From Lachnospiraceae bacterium UBA4292 (lineage in GTDB: Bacteria; Bacillota; Clostridia; Lachnospirales; Lachnospiraceae), in assembly GCA_002395865.1 (NCBI GenBank), contig DGVE01000034.1, forward strand, positions 1 through 6,116: a DNA stretch of 6,116 nucleotides, written 5' to 3'. Positions 1 to 6,116 of this stretch are shown here, piece after piece. The position numbers and the translations under genes are program-made. The stretch's first letter is position 1, and every line of letters begins with the position of its first letter. The notes beneath the pieces are model-generated. The model had not been told where the DNA came from. It saw only the letters and a program-made list of their open reading frames with translations, and searched no databases.

Positions 1-1
1 T

Positions 2-568
2 GCATATTGTATAGGGGACTCATACAGCCTGAAAAACGCGTATATTATAACAGCAGCAGACGGACATGAAGCCTACGTAATACGATATGCACATTCCTAT
101 AAAGGAATATCCATGAATGATGTCGGAAACGGTGCAAACTCACAGTACGGAACAGTGAAGATGAATTGGCTGGAGTATGAGATCGATGCCGAAGGTATTT
201 GCGGAGTTCGGAATTTTTATTCGGTGGCCTTTATGGAGGAAAAAAAGCTGGATGATTCATTCCTTGATTTTGAAAGCGCCTGTGCGCTCCTCAGCAATTA
301 TCTGGCACCCTATGGGGTGTATAATGTTGACCGCGTTTCCATAGAGTATGTTTCTCCTTTTTACGATGATGAAAACCATTCGGAAACCATATTTGAGTAT
401 AGACCTATGTGGTGCTTTCAAACCGGAAATGGCGCTGAAGATACCTCGGATATTGATCCTAGAATGATAATGTGTGTTGATATGCAGACTGCTGATATCT
501 ACGTGGTCGATATGCTTACTAACAGAGCCTGGTTTTCTATTAATCCGGATAAACCTTTGGACACCTGA
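2..568 (+). CDS. C-terminal part of an unrecognised, probably extracytoplasmic protein linked to an ABC exporter
   Basis: The frame is open from base 2 and ends at TGA 566-568, giving 188 visible residues, so the gene very likely begins left of the window. An internal ATG at 113 has an AAAGGA six bases upstream and would give 151 aa. I prefer the longer reading because the 37 residues before it (AYCIGDSYSL onward) look like normal protein and run smoothly into the rest. No membrane segment is visible; a signal peptide or anchor would have to lie in the missing N-terminus. The C-terminal half has a pattern EYRPMWCF, then a variable loop, then MIMCVDMQTADIYVVD. This resembles secreted or lipoprotein partners of clostridial ABC-2 exporters that end in a PepSY/YycI-like 'P.W.F ... 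VD..TGEIY' fold; that resemblance is from memory and unverified. It lies 41 bases upstream of two permease genes on the same strand, which suggests a shared operon. Function unknown. Confidence 0.7.
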   Translation, partial: AYCIGDSYSLKNAYIITAADGHEAYVIRYAHSYKGISMNDVGNGANSQYGTVKMNWLEYEIDAEGICGVRNFYSVAFMEEKKLDDSFLDFESACALLSNYLAPYGVYNVDRVSIEYVSPFYDDENHSETIFEYRPMWCFQTGNGAEDTSDIDPRMIMCVDMQTADIYVVDMLTNRAWFSINPDKPLDT

Positions 569-580
569 CGGAAAATACAG

Positions 581-600
581 CGGCAGGTTGATGCCTGCCG
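581..600 (+). other. Inverted repeat / RNA hairpin between the first gene and the permease
   Basis: CGGCAGG (581-587) pairs with CCTGCCG (594-600): a perfect 7 bp, GC-rich stem with a six-base loop, in an otherwise AT-rich stretch. No run of T follows (CATAAGTATA), so it is not a canonical intrinsic terminator. It ends nine bases before the ATG of the next gene. It could be an mRNA processing or stability element that sets different expression of the upstream protein and the transporter, or a weak attenuator. Confidence 0.6.
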
Positions 601-609
601 CATAAGTAT

Positions 610-1449
610 ATGAAAGAACTAAATATTCATATAAGATCAATATTTGGAAGTTGTTTATTCTGGCTTTGTATGGCTATTGAAGTTGTGCTTTTTTTGACTT
701 CAACGGCTGCCATCATAGACGACGACACAGCCATATCACTATTTGAGGTGTTATTTACACTGGACAGGAATATCTCGTCAGGCCTGATCGAATGCAGCAG
801 GGAGTATTTATATGGTGTAATACCGAGCATGTATGCGGTAGTATTCATGCCGGTTGTCTGCATAGCTCCGGGTATTTTCGCGTACTTTGAAGATAACGCA
901 AACGGTCATTACTATTTTTCACAGATCAGAAGCAGCAGAAAGAAAAGAACGATTACCTGGTTACTGGCGCAAATGATCTCCGCAGCTGTTAATGTATCGC
1001 TGGCATACTGTGTGGTTGCTTTGATGATCTCATTTCTGCGTCCATCCATAGCAAGCTATACTGCTGAAATAGCCGGGCACCTGGCGTCATCGATCAAGAG
1101 CGGGATAGTGATCAGAAGGTTGGGCAGTTTCTTCCTTTTTGGCGCATTTTTTGGAGTCATATCCATGCATCTGAGCAGGGGGGTGTGTGACAGGCAATTA
1201 CTTTTGGCTACCTTATTTGCCGCGGTATATTTGTACAGCTCCATAGTATACGGAATGATGAGAATGTATATTGAAAGAGGCGATTATAATTCCTATAACC
1301 GATGGGCTGAGCTGCTTCCGGAAACATTTATGAATATTCTTGCTGCTTCACCGTTGAAACTTATTCTGTTTTTGGTGACTATGTGCGTTCTCAGTATTTA
1401 CTACATTTTTCAGTCAACACGTTGCAAAACTACACTTAAAAAAGCATAA
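610..1449 (+). CDS. ABC-2 type exporter permease subunit (first of a pair)
   Basis: A 279 aa, very hydrophobic protein with about six membrane segments, at roughly residues 12-35, 71-93, 117-143, 170-187, 196-216 and 247-267. This is the layout of ABC-2 type permeases. It shares landmarks with the next gene product: DRNISSGLIE (residues 52-61) against DRQVTSGLCE (32-41), and a cytoplasmic-looking IRSSRKK (106-112) against IRSGRDK (92-98), each followed by QM at the start of the next helix. The two therefore look like diverged paralogues that would form a heterodimeric channel with the ATPase encoded downstream. No clear Shine-Dalgarno sequence precedes ATG 610; a hairpin lies there instead. 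An in-frame ATG at 670 would cut into the first helix, so 610 is preferred. The stop overlaps the next start by one base (TAATG), implying translational coupling. The substrate cannot be read from the sequence. Base composition is AT-rich compared with hrcA-grpE. Confidence 0.75.
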   Translation: MKELNIHIRSIFGSCLFWLCMAIEVVLFLTSTAAIIDDDTAISLFEVLFTLDRNISSGLIECSREYLYGVIPSMYAVVFMPVVCIAPGIFAYFEDNANGHYYFSQIRSSRKKRTITWLLAQMISAAVNVSLAYCVVALMISFLRPSIASYTAEIAGHLASSIKSGIVIRRLGSFFLFGAFFGVISMHLSRGVCDRQLLLATLFAAVYLYSSIVYGMMRMYIERGDYNSYNRWAELLPETFMNILAASPLKLILFLVTMCVLSIYYIFQSTRCKTTLKKA

Positions 1450-2300
1450 TGAAAAAGGTATTGATTATTTCGAAAATGCAATTCGAAACATGGATAAGCG
1501 ACAGACGAATGATAGCTTTGATAGTGCTGGTATTTTTTGTCGATCGGCAGGTCACTTCCGGGCTTTGCGAAAATGCAGCTGTATTGGGTGAAAAGCTATG
1601 TATTCTGGAACCATTTATTGCAACAGCCGGCTCCATGTGGCTTCAGATAGTTATACCGGTTGTTTACATAGTTTTGATGTATGATTACCCTTCAAGGTAT
1701 GGCAGTAAGATATTCTATATTATCAGATCAGGGCGGGATAAGTGGTATTACGGACAAATGGTATTCGCCTCTGTCGGGGCATTTGTTTATACGGTGGTTC
1801 TGTTTATTATTACGGTCGTGCTGAACTTGAAATACGTAGAATTAAAAAACAGTTGGAGCGTACCGGTAACCATGGCATATTCTGTCGCCGGCGTGGAGAA
1901 TAACGCGGCTGCAAACCTGATCAAACCCTCAACTTTTTTTCAGGGAACTCCCCTGATGGTTTTTTCATACAATTTCGTGTTCCTGTTTTTTAATCTTCTG
2001 CTCGTAAATATGCTTCAGTTGACTTTGTTTTCATGGAATATCAGAAAGTATACATCACTATTATGTATTGGCTTGGAGACAGTCGGCGCTGTAACTGCTT
2101 TTATAACAAAATGGCTTCGATGGGCGTTTCCCACAGCAAATGCAGTGTTTTCATTGCATTTTGAAAACTATATCAGCGCACCCAAATATCCTGTGATTTG
2201 TTCAATTTTGTATTTTATGGGAACTGTATTGCTACTTTGGATCACTGGATTGATCGGAATATCCCATGCCAAACTTGCTGACAGGATGGAGGATTCATGA
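1449..2300 (+). CDS. ABC-2 type exporter permease subunit (second of a pair)
   Basis: A 283 aa integral membrane protein with about six hydrophobic segments, near residues 20-33, 61-78, 104-126, 168-196, 203-220 and 247-271. A larger polar, probably extracellular stretch lies at about 128-165. The motifs DRQVTSGLCE (32-41) and FYIIRSGRDKWYYGQM (89-104) recur in altered form in the preceding permease, so the two are probably a paired set. The short basic and amphipathic N-terminus (MKKVLIISKMQFETWISDRR) is typical of ABC-2 permeases and fits a cytoplasmic coupling helix that touches the ATPase. The start overlaps the previous stop by one base and there is no strong ribosome binding site, so expression probably relies on coupling. 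The end overlaps the ATPase start in ATGA. The likely role is to move a peptide or lipophilic compound out of the membrane; the substrate is unknown. Confidence 0.75.
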   Translation: MKKVLIISKMQFETWISDRRMIALIVLVFFVDRQVTSGLCENAAVLGEKLCILEPFIATAGSMWLQIVIPVVYIVLMYDYPSRYGSKIFYIIRSGRDKWYYGQMVFASVGAFVYTVVLFIITVVLNLKYVELKNSWSVPVTMAYSVAGVENNAAANLIKPSTFFQGTPLMVFSYNFVFLFFNLLLVNMLQLTLFSWNIRKYTSLLCIGLETVGAVTAFITKWLRWAFPTANAVFSLHFENYISAPKYPVICSILYFMGTVLLLWITGLIGISHAKLADRMEDS

Positions 2301-2947
2301 TAGAACTGACTGATATATCATTACGCATTGATGGTAAAATAATTCTGAATAATATCAATCTTACGATAAACGAAGGGAAATGCTTTGGATTGGTGGGAAG
2401 AAACGGTTCCGGAAAAACGATGCTGATGAAAGTATTATGCGGTTTCGTATTACCGACAACCGGGACGGTAACAATTGGAAATGAGAGAATAGGTGAAACC
2501 TGTGACTTTCCTTCCGATACAGGAGTAATAATTGAAACGCCGGGCTTTATTCAGAGTAAGAGCGGATTTAAAAATCTCAAAAACCTAGCTGCGTTAAACG
2601 GAATAATAGGTGATGAAACTGTAAGAGAAACAATGAAGATGGTAGGACTGGATCCGGGCAGTGATATACCCATATCAAAATACAGCATGGGTATGAAACA
2701 AAGACTTGGATTGGCACAGGCTGTAATGGAAAATCCTAAGCTGCTGGTGCTTGATGAACCTTTCAATGGCCTTGATATGGAAGGCGTTGAAGATATGAGG
2801 GGATATCTGCTTCGGCAAAAGAAAGAAGGACGTACCATTGTGATCAGTTCTCACCATAAAGAGGATATTGACGTGCTTTGTGATGACTATGTCGTTATGA
2901 ATCATGGCGAGATAATAGAGAGGGTGAGTAATGAAGAATATCAGTGA
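2297..2947 (+). CDS. ABC transporter ATP-binding protein, BcrA/LanF-like
   Basis: A 216 aa nucleotide-binding subunit with all core motifs: Walker A GRNGSGKT (34-41), signature YSMGMKQRLGLA (129-140), Walker B LLVLDEP (149-155) with catalytic E154, D-loop NGLD (157-160), and the H-switch in SSHH (about H186). At the Q-loop position the protein reads GVIIETPGF, with E80 in place of the usual glutamine. Glutamate here, together with a signature reading SMGMKQR instead of SGGQ, is typical of the bacitracin resistance (BcrA) and lantibiotic immunity (LanF, such as NukF) group. The protein is short, lacking the C-terminal extension that many BcrA proteins have. GGAGG at 2288-2292 lies four bases before the ATG, which overlaps the permease stop by four bases. 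It should power the two permeases encoded just upstream. Self-protection against an antimicrobial peptide, or envelope-stress export, is a family-based inference; no peptide precursor or two-component system is visible here. Confidence 0.9.
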   Translation: MIELTDISLRIDGKIILNNINLTINEGKCFGLVGRNGSGKTMLMKVLCGFVLPTTGTVTIGNERIGETCDFPSDTGVIIETPGFIQSKSGFKNLKNLAALNGIIGDETVRETMKMVGLDPGSDIPISKYSMGMKQRLGLAQAVMENPKLLVLDEPFNGLDMEGVEDMRGYLLRQKKEGRTIVISSHHKEDIDVLCDDYVVMNHGEIIERVSNEEYQ

Positions 2948-3040
2948 GACAAATACCAACACACAGCATCTTCAACAACATATCATAACCTTAAAAAGTG
3001 AAGAACGGCAGAAAGTATACCCAAAAACTATATATTATAA

Positions 3041-3047
3041 AAAGGAG
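3041..3047 (+). promoter_or_regulatory. Strong Shine-Dalgarno for an upstream in-frame start at 3054
   Basis: AAAGGAG lies six bases before ATG 3054, which is in the same frame as the lipoprotein gene. Its spacing is more canonical than that of the site at 3086-3091. Use of this start would add 16 residues (MKNKYMYKILMEGRPD) in front of the signal peptide. Confidence 0.5.
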
Positions 3048-3085
3048 AGAATTATGAAGAATAAATATATGTATAAAATTTTAAT

Positions 3086-3091
3086 GGAGGG
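3086..3091 (+). promoter_or_regulatory. Shine-Dalgarno for the preferred lipoprotein start
   Basis: GGAGGG lies ten bases before ATG 3102, slightly long but usable spacing. The start it serves gives a textbook signal peptide, which is why 3102 is chosen for the gene. Confidence 0.55.
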
Positions 3092-3101
3092 ACGCCCTGA
3101 T

Positions 3102-3692
3102 ATGAAGAAAACAAACAAATCGTTACATATAGTAGCCCTTGCGGCGGCAGTACTTTTATGCGGCTGCTCGGCGAGCTTTTACAAGAGTCCGGCGGCAGGG
3201 GGAGTGGTCGTGACGGAGGTTCAGGACGCGGGGCAGACAGAGGCTTCAGTGGAGGTAAGCACGGAGGAGATAACAGAAGCCGTTACTCAGCCGGCTGTCG
3301 CGGAGACTATAGCGAAGAATAAGGAGGCAGCGGTGCCGGCGGCGCTTCTGCCCACAGGCTTCCCCGAGGGACAGATACAGAGACCTTTCCTGTTGTATGA
3401 GGGAAAGCAGTACATATATGATCCGAATGGAGGAATTGTATCCGAGGGGCTTCCTGAGGACGCCATCTGTCTCGGAAAGATCTCGCTCGTGACATATCTC
3501 CCTGAAAATGAACTCGAGATGAGCTGCGTGGGAGAAGGCACCGAGATCTATTACAGTGCCGCTACAGAGGAACTCTACTTCACCATGGATAAGGTCGATG
3601 TGAGGAGGCTGAAGGAGGCGAGTGAGCAGGAGATAATCGACTTCGGAATCACGAAAGCGGAAGTTGAGGCGAAAACGACGGAAGTCAAATAG
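3102..3692 (+). CDS. Putative secreted lipoprotein of unknown function
   Basis: From ATG 3102 the product is 196 aa. It starts with a lipoprotein signal peptide: basic MKKTNK, hydrophobic core LHIVALAAAVLL, then the lipobox-like LCGC with C22 as the probable lipidated residue. A low-complexity, acidic, Thr/Glu/Ala-rich linker follows (about 30-75), as expected for a stalk. A compact domain of about 110 residues follows, containing RPFLLYEGKQYIYD, LPEDAICLGKISLV and GEGTEIYYSAATEELYF; this looks like a beta-rich extracellular domain, but I do not recognise the family with certainty. The frame stays open up to ATG 2931, overlapping the ATPase gene, with a further start at 3054; the extra N-terminus is polar and would bury the signal peptide, so the short form is preferred. 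GC content is clearly higher than in the exporter genes, so it probably belongs with the chromosomal backbone. A terminator follows, separating it from the heat-shock operon. Confidence 0.75.
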   Translation: MKKTNKSLHIVALAAAVLLCGCSASFYKSPAAGGVVVTEVQDAGQTEASVEVSTEEITEAVTQPAVAETIAKNKEAAVPAALLPTGFPEGQIQRPFLLYEGKQYIYDPNGGIVSEGLPEDAICLGKISLVTYLPENELEMSCVGEGTEIYYSAATEELYFTMDKVDVRRLKEASEQEIIDFGITKAEVEAKTTEVK

Positions 3693-3735
3693 GCTTCAGG
3701 GACTGATATTGAAGATCATGCATTTATTCATCATG

Positions 3736-3765
3736 CCGCGGGCGGGACATCCCTCCCGCGGTTTT
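3736..3765 (+). terminator. Rho-independent terminator after the lipoprotein gene
   Basis: The arm CCGCGGGCGGG (3736-3746) pairs with CCCTCCCGCGG (3751-3761). This gives an 11-pair stem with a single C-T mismatch (3743/3754) and an ACAT loop, followed by TTTT (3762-3765). It lies 43 bases after the lipoprotein stop and upstream of the heat-shock promoter, so it insulates the two transcription units. Confidence 0.9.
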
Positions 3766-3809
3766 ACTTACCTGAAGGATGGATTAAGGGATTTTTAATA
3801 AATTTGTTA

Positions 3810-3838
3810 TTGACAAAAGCTGCAGGGGGTGATAGATT
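3810..3838 (+). promoter_or_regulatory. Sigma-A type promoter of the hrcA-grpE-dnaK operon
   Basis: A perfect -35 box TTGACA (3810-3815) is followed, after a 17-base spacer, by TAGATT (3833-3838), which matches four of six -10 positions. The A/T-rich stretch directly upstream (3791-3809, ATTTTTAATAAATTTGTTA) could act as an UP element. Transcription would begin near 3845, placing the CIRCE operator at the very start of the transcript, as is usual for HrcA-controlled operons. The exact -10 box is uncertain. Confidence 0.8.
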
Positions 3839-3850
3839 ATCATACAGATG

Positions 3851-3877
3851 TTAGCACTCTGATAAATCGAGTGCTAA
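3851..3877 (+). promoter_or_regulatory. CIRCE operator (HrcA binding site)
   Basis: TTAGCACTC (3851-3859), nine bases, then GAGTGCTAA (3869-3877) is an exact match to the CIRCE consensus, with both 9-base arms perfect. It sits just downstream of the promoter and 44 bases before the hrcA GTG. HrcA dimers bind here to repress the operon, and the inverted repeat in the mRNA leader can also affect transcript stability. Autoregulation of hrcA is therefore expected. Confidence 0.98.
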
Positions 3878-3908
3878 CAAACAGAGGGTCGCTTGTCGAT
3901 ACCCGGAC

Positions 3909-3916
3909 AAGGAGGT
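3909..3916 (+). promoter_or_regulatory. Ribosome binding site that fixes the hrcA start
   Basis: AAGGAGGT is a full-length Shine-Dalgarno match, five bases before GTG 3922. It decides in favour of this start over the in-frame GTG at 3829, whose reading would overlap the promoter -10 region and CIRCE. Confidence 0.9.
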
Positions 3917-3921
3917 GCGGT

Positions 3922-4947
3922 GTGGAACTGGATGAGAGAAAAATGAAGATCCTGAAGGCGGTCATTCAGAACTACCTTGAAACCGGTGAACCCGTCGGGT
4001 CGCGCACCATTTCCAAATATACCGACTTGTCCTTAAGCTCCGCGACCATCCGGAACGAGATGAGTGATCTCGAGGAGATGGGCCTCATCATTCAGCCGCA
4101 TACCTCCGCGGGCAGGATCCCCACGGACAAGGGCTACAGGCTGTATGTGGATGAGCTTATGGAGGAGAAGAAGGGGACGATGAGTGATCAGCAGCTCCTC
4201 ATAGAGAGAGTTGACAGGCTCGAGCTTCTCCTTAAAAATATGGCGAAGACCCTCGCGAACAACACGAATTACGCCACTCTGGTCACGGCACCGAAGTCAA
4301 AGGACAACAGCGTGAAGTTCATACAGCTTTCGAAGGTCGACGAGACGAAGGTGCTCGCGGTGGTCATGATGAACGGCAATGTCGTCAAGAACACAGTCAT
4401 TGACACCGCGGAGACGGTTGATGAGCAGATCATCGTGAAGATGAATCTTTTGCTTAACTCGTTTCTGACGGGGCTTTCCGCGGATGAGATGAATCTGGCT
4501 CTTATAAAGAGGCTCAAGACAGAGGCAGGTGAGTACAGTCCCATGGTCGAAAGTGTCTTAGAGACCATATCCGGTATGATAACCGATGAAGGGTCGGGTC
4601 CGCAGATCTATACAAGCGGCGCGACGAACATCTTCAAGTATCCGGAGCTGGCCGACGGAGAGAGAGCCAGCGGCCTGATAGGCGCCTTCGAAGAGAAGGA
4701 TGCTCTGAACGAGCTCGTAGTCAATTCTATGGGAGGCGGCAACCACGACATCAACATTTACATCGGCGACGAGAACGCGAATGAGAAGATGAAGGACTGC
4801 AGCGTGGTCACGGCGAATTACGAGCTGGGCGACGGAATGCAGGGCATCATCGGCATCGTGGGACCGAAGAGGATGGATTACGAGAAGGTCGTCGGGACAC
4901 TGAGGACTCTGATGGCCCAGCTTGACGAGATATACAAAAGAAATTAG
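3922..4947 (+). CDS. hrcA: Heat-inducible transcription repressor HrcA
   Basis: HrcA represses class I heat-shock operons by binding CIRCE, and GroEL is known to help keep it active. From GTG 3922 the protein is 341 aa, the usual family length. The N-terminal winged helix (about 1-75) carries the hallmark sequences GEPVGSRTIS (23-31 region) and LSSATIRNEMSDLEEMGLI, then HTSAGRIPTDKGYRLYVD (60-77). A GAF-like dimerisation domain follows with a coiled helix at about 90-112. The C-terminal landmarks are NIFKYPE (236-242), DINIYIGDEN (276-285) and GIIGIVGPKRMDYEKVVGTL (308-327). The frame is open to GTG 3829, but that start overlaps the promoter and operator and has no comparable ribosome site. 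It is first in the operon, with grpE starting within about 14 bases, and is probably autorepressed through CIRCE. Nothing appears truncated. Gene identity is certain from motifs plus context. Confidence 0.98.
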   Translation: MELDERKMKILKAVIQNYLETGEPVGSRTISKYTDLSLSSATIRNEMSDLEEMGLIIQPHTSAGRIPTDKGYRLYVDELMEEKKGTMSDQQLLIERVDRLELLLKNMAKTLANNTNYATLVTAPKSKDNSVKFIQLSKVDETKVLAVVMMNGNVVKNTVIDTAETVDEQIIVKMNLLLNSFLTGLSADEMNLALIKRLKTEAGEYSPMVESVLETISGMITDEGSGPQIYTSGATNIFKYPELADGERASGLIGAFEEKDALNELVVNSMGGGNHDINIYIGDENANEKMKDCSVVTANYELGDGMQGIIGIVGPKRMDYEKVVGTLRTLMAQLDEIYKRN

Positions 4948-4961
4948 AAGGGATGAGTGAA

Positions 4962-5645
4962 ATGGCAATCGATATCATGGATGCTTCCGAGCTGGAGGAA
5001 ACTGTGAATGAGGCACAGCCCGAACAGGAGAGCGAAGCCGCCTGCGAGGAGGAAACCGAGTGTGTGACCGGAGAGGCCGAGGACACGAAGGAGGAAACGC
5101 AGACTTCAGAGAAAGCTTCGGATGAGAAGGCAGAGGAGCCTGAGCCTTCCGGCAAGGGCAAAAAGAAGAAGTTCTTAAACAAGAAGAACAAGGAAGCAGA
5201 GAAGGATAAGCGCGATGAGAAGATAGAGGAGCTCACGGACAAGTATCTGAGGGTCATGGCCGAGTTCGACAACTTCAGAAAGCGCACCGAGAAGGAGAAG
5301 GCTGCCATGTATGACATGGGAGCGAAGAATGTTATTGAGAAGCTCCTTCCCGTTATAGATAATTTCGACAGGGGCTTTGATACCGTGAAGGATGCCGACC
5401 GCGAGACAGACTCGTTCATAAACGGCATGGATCTGGTCTACAAGCAGCTGAAGAAGACTCTGGAGGATATGGGTGTCGAGCCCATAGAAACACAGAACAA
5501 GGAATTCGACCCGAACCTGCATAACGCCGTGATGCACATCGACGACGATCGCTACGGCGAGAATATGATCGTGCAGGAGTTCCAGAAGGGCTACACCTAC
5601 AAGGGAAATGTCGTAAGGCATTCCATGGTGCAGGTGGCAAATTAA
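4962..5645 (+). CDS. grpE: Nucleotide exchange factor GrpE
   Basis: GrpE is the co-chaperone that releases ADP from DnaK so that substrate can be discharged; it acts as a cytoplasmic dimer. From ATG 4962 it is 227 aa. The N-terminus is a long acidic disordered tail (about 8-62, many Glu), then a lysine cluster (KGKKKKFLNKKNK, 65-77), then the long paired helix (about 80-140, including EFDNFRKRTEKEK). The C-terminal beta domain carries the signature FDPNLHNAVMHIDDD and VQEFQKGYTYKGNVVRHSMV (182-223). An in-frame ATG at 4953 would add three residues, but the only nearby ribosome site, GAAGGG (4947-4952), would directly abut it; that site is nine bases from 4962, so 4962 is preferred. The gap after hrcA is only 14 bases, consistent with one operon. 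The acidic tail is longer than in many homologues but of a kind common in Clostridia. Confidence 0.96.
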   Translation: MAIDIMDASELEETVNEAQPEQESEAACEEETECVTGEAEDTKEETQTSEKASDEKAEEPEPSGKGKKKKFLNKKNKEAEKDKRDEKIEELTDKYLRVMAEFDNFRKRTEKEKAAMYDMGAKNVIEKLLPVIDNFDRGFDTVKDADRETDSFINGMDLVYKQLKKTLEDMGVEPIETQNKEFDPNLHNAVMHIDDDRYGENMIVQEFQKGYTYKGNVVRHSMVQVAN

Positions 5646-5646
5646 T

Positions 5647-5676
5647 GTGACATTACCCGATCTATTCGGATAATAT
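5647..5676 (+). promoter_or_regulatory. Possible internal promoter ahead of dnaK
   Basis: GTGACA (5647-5652, five of six to TTGACA), an 18-base spacer, then TAATAT (5671-5676, four of six to TATAAT) lie in the 70-base gap between grpE and dnaK. No second CIRCE is present. Such a promoter could give extra dnaK transcript independent of HrcA. The match is modest, and the gap may simply be an untranslated spacer. Confidence 0.3.
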
Positions 5677-5700
5677 ATAAGGACTACTTCAATATGATAA

Positions 5701-6116
<416 letters not shown>

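Noticed and set aside
581..600. Intrinsic terminator after the first gene
   Set aside because: The stem is good but there is no T-run after it, and genes continue on the same strand nine bases later; kept only as an unclassified hairpin.
2991..3036. Promoter for the lipoprotein in the AT-rich gap (TATATT near 3031)
   Set aside because: A -10-like box exists, but no acceptable -35 box is found at the right distance, and such boxes are expected by chance in AT-rich DNA.
3829..3921. N-terminal extension of hrcA from GTG 3829
   Set aside because: It overlaps the promoter -10 region and the CIRCE operator, would start before the expected transcript, and has no ribosome site; the family N-terminus begins at about 3922.
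4558..4968. Reverse-strand frame (136 codons) opposite hrcA
   Set aside because: It lies fully within hrcA, whose identity is certain, and has no family features of its own.
4847..5428. Reverse-strand frame (193 codons) rich in serine opposite the hrcA end and grpE
   Set aside because: The serine and phenylalanine richness mirrors the Glu/Lys codons of GrpE on the other strand; it is a shadow frame.

Overview
The window looks like a chromosomal segment from a Firmicute of the class Clostridia, most probably a Lachnospiraceae-type anaerobe. The right half carries the class I heat-shock order hrcA-grpE-dnaK behind a perfect CIRCE operator. The visible part of DnaK lacks the roughly two-dozen-residue N-terminal segment found in proteobacterial DnaK, which is a known Gram-positive signature. 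Ribosome binding sites are strong and Gram-positive in style, for example AAGGAGGT before hrcA. The family-level assignment is inference from protein style, not from a search.

Left part (1-2947): a tightly packed, AT-rich operon on the + strand. It begins with the C-terminal part of an unrecognised protein, probably extracytoplasmic, whose frame is already open at the left edge. Two related six-helix membrane proteins and a short BcrA/LanF-like ABC ATPase follow. The last three genes overlap by 1 and 4 bases, so they should be co-translated as one ABC-2 type exporter. The ATPase has glutamate where most ABC proteins have the Q-loop glutamine, as in bacitracin and lantibiotic self-protection transporters. 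A hairpin without a U-tract separates the first gene from the permeases.

Middle (2948-3770): an AT-rich gap with stacked in-frame starts leads into a putative lipoprotein gene of clearly higher GC. The base composition changes sharply at about 3100. A strong rho-independent terminator closes this gene.

Right part (3771-6116): a sigma-A type promoter is followed by CIRCE and then hrcA (GTG start, 341 aa), grpE, and the first 133 codons of dnaK. HrcA should bind CIRCE and repress its own operon until heat shock titrates the chaperones. GrpE is the nucleotide exchange factor of DnaK. The heat-shock part is ordinary. The more unusual material is the exporter cassette, the composition boundary beside it, and the ambiguous starts of the lipoprotein.
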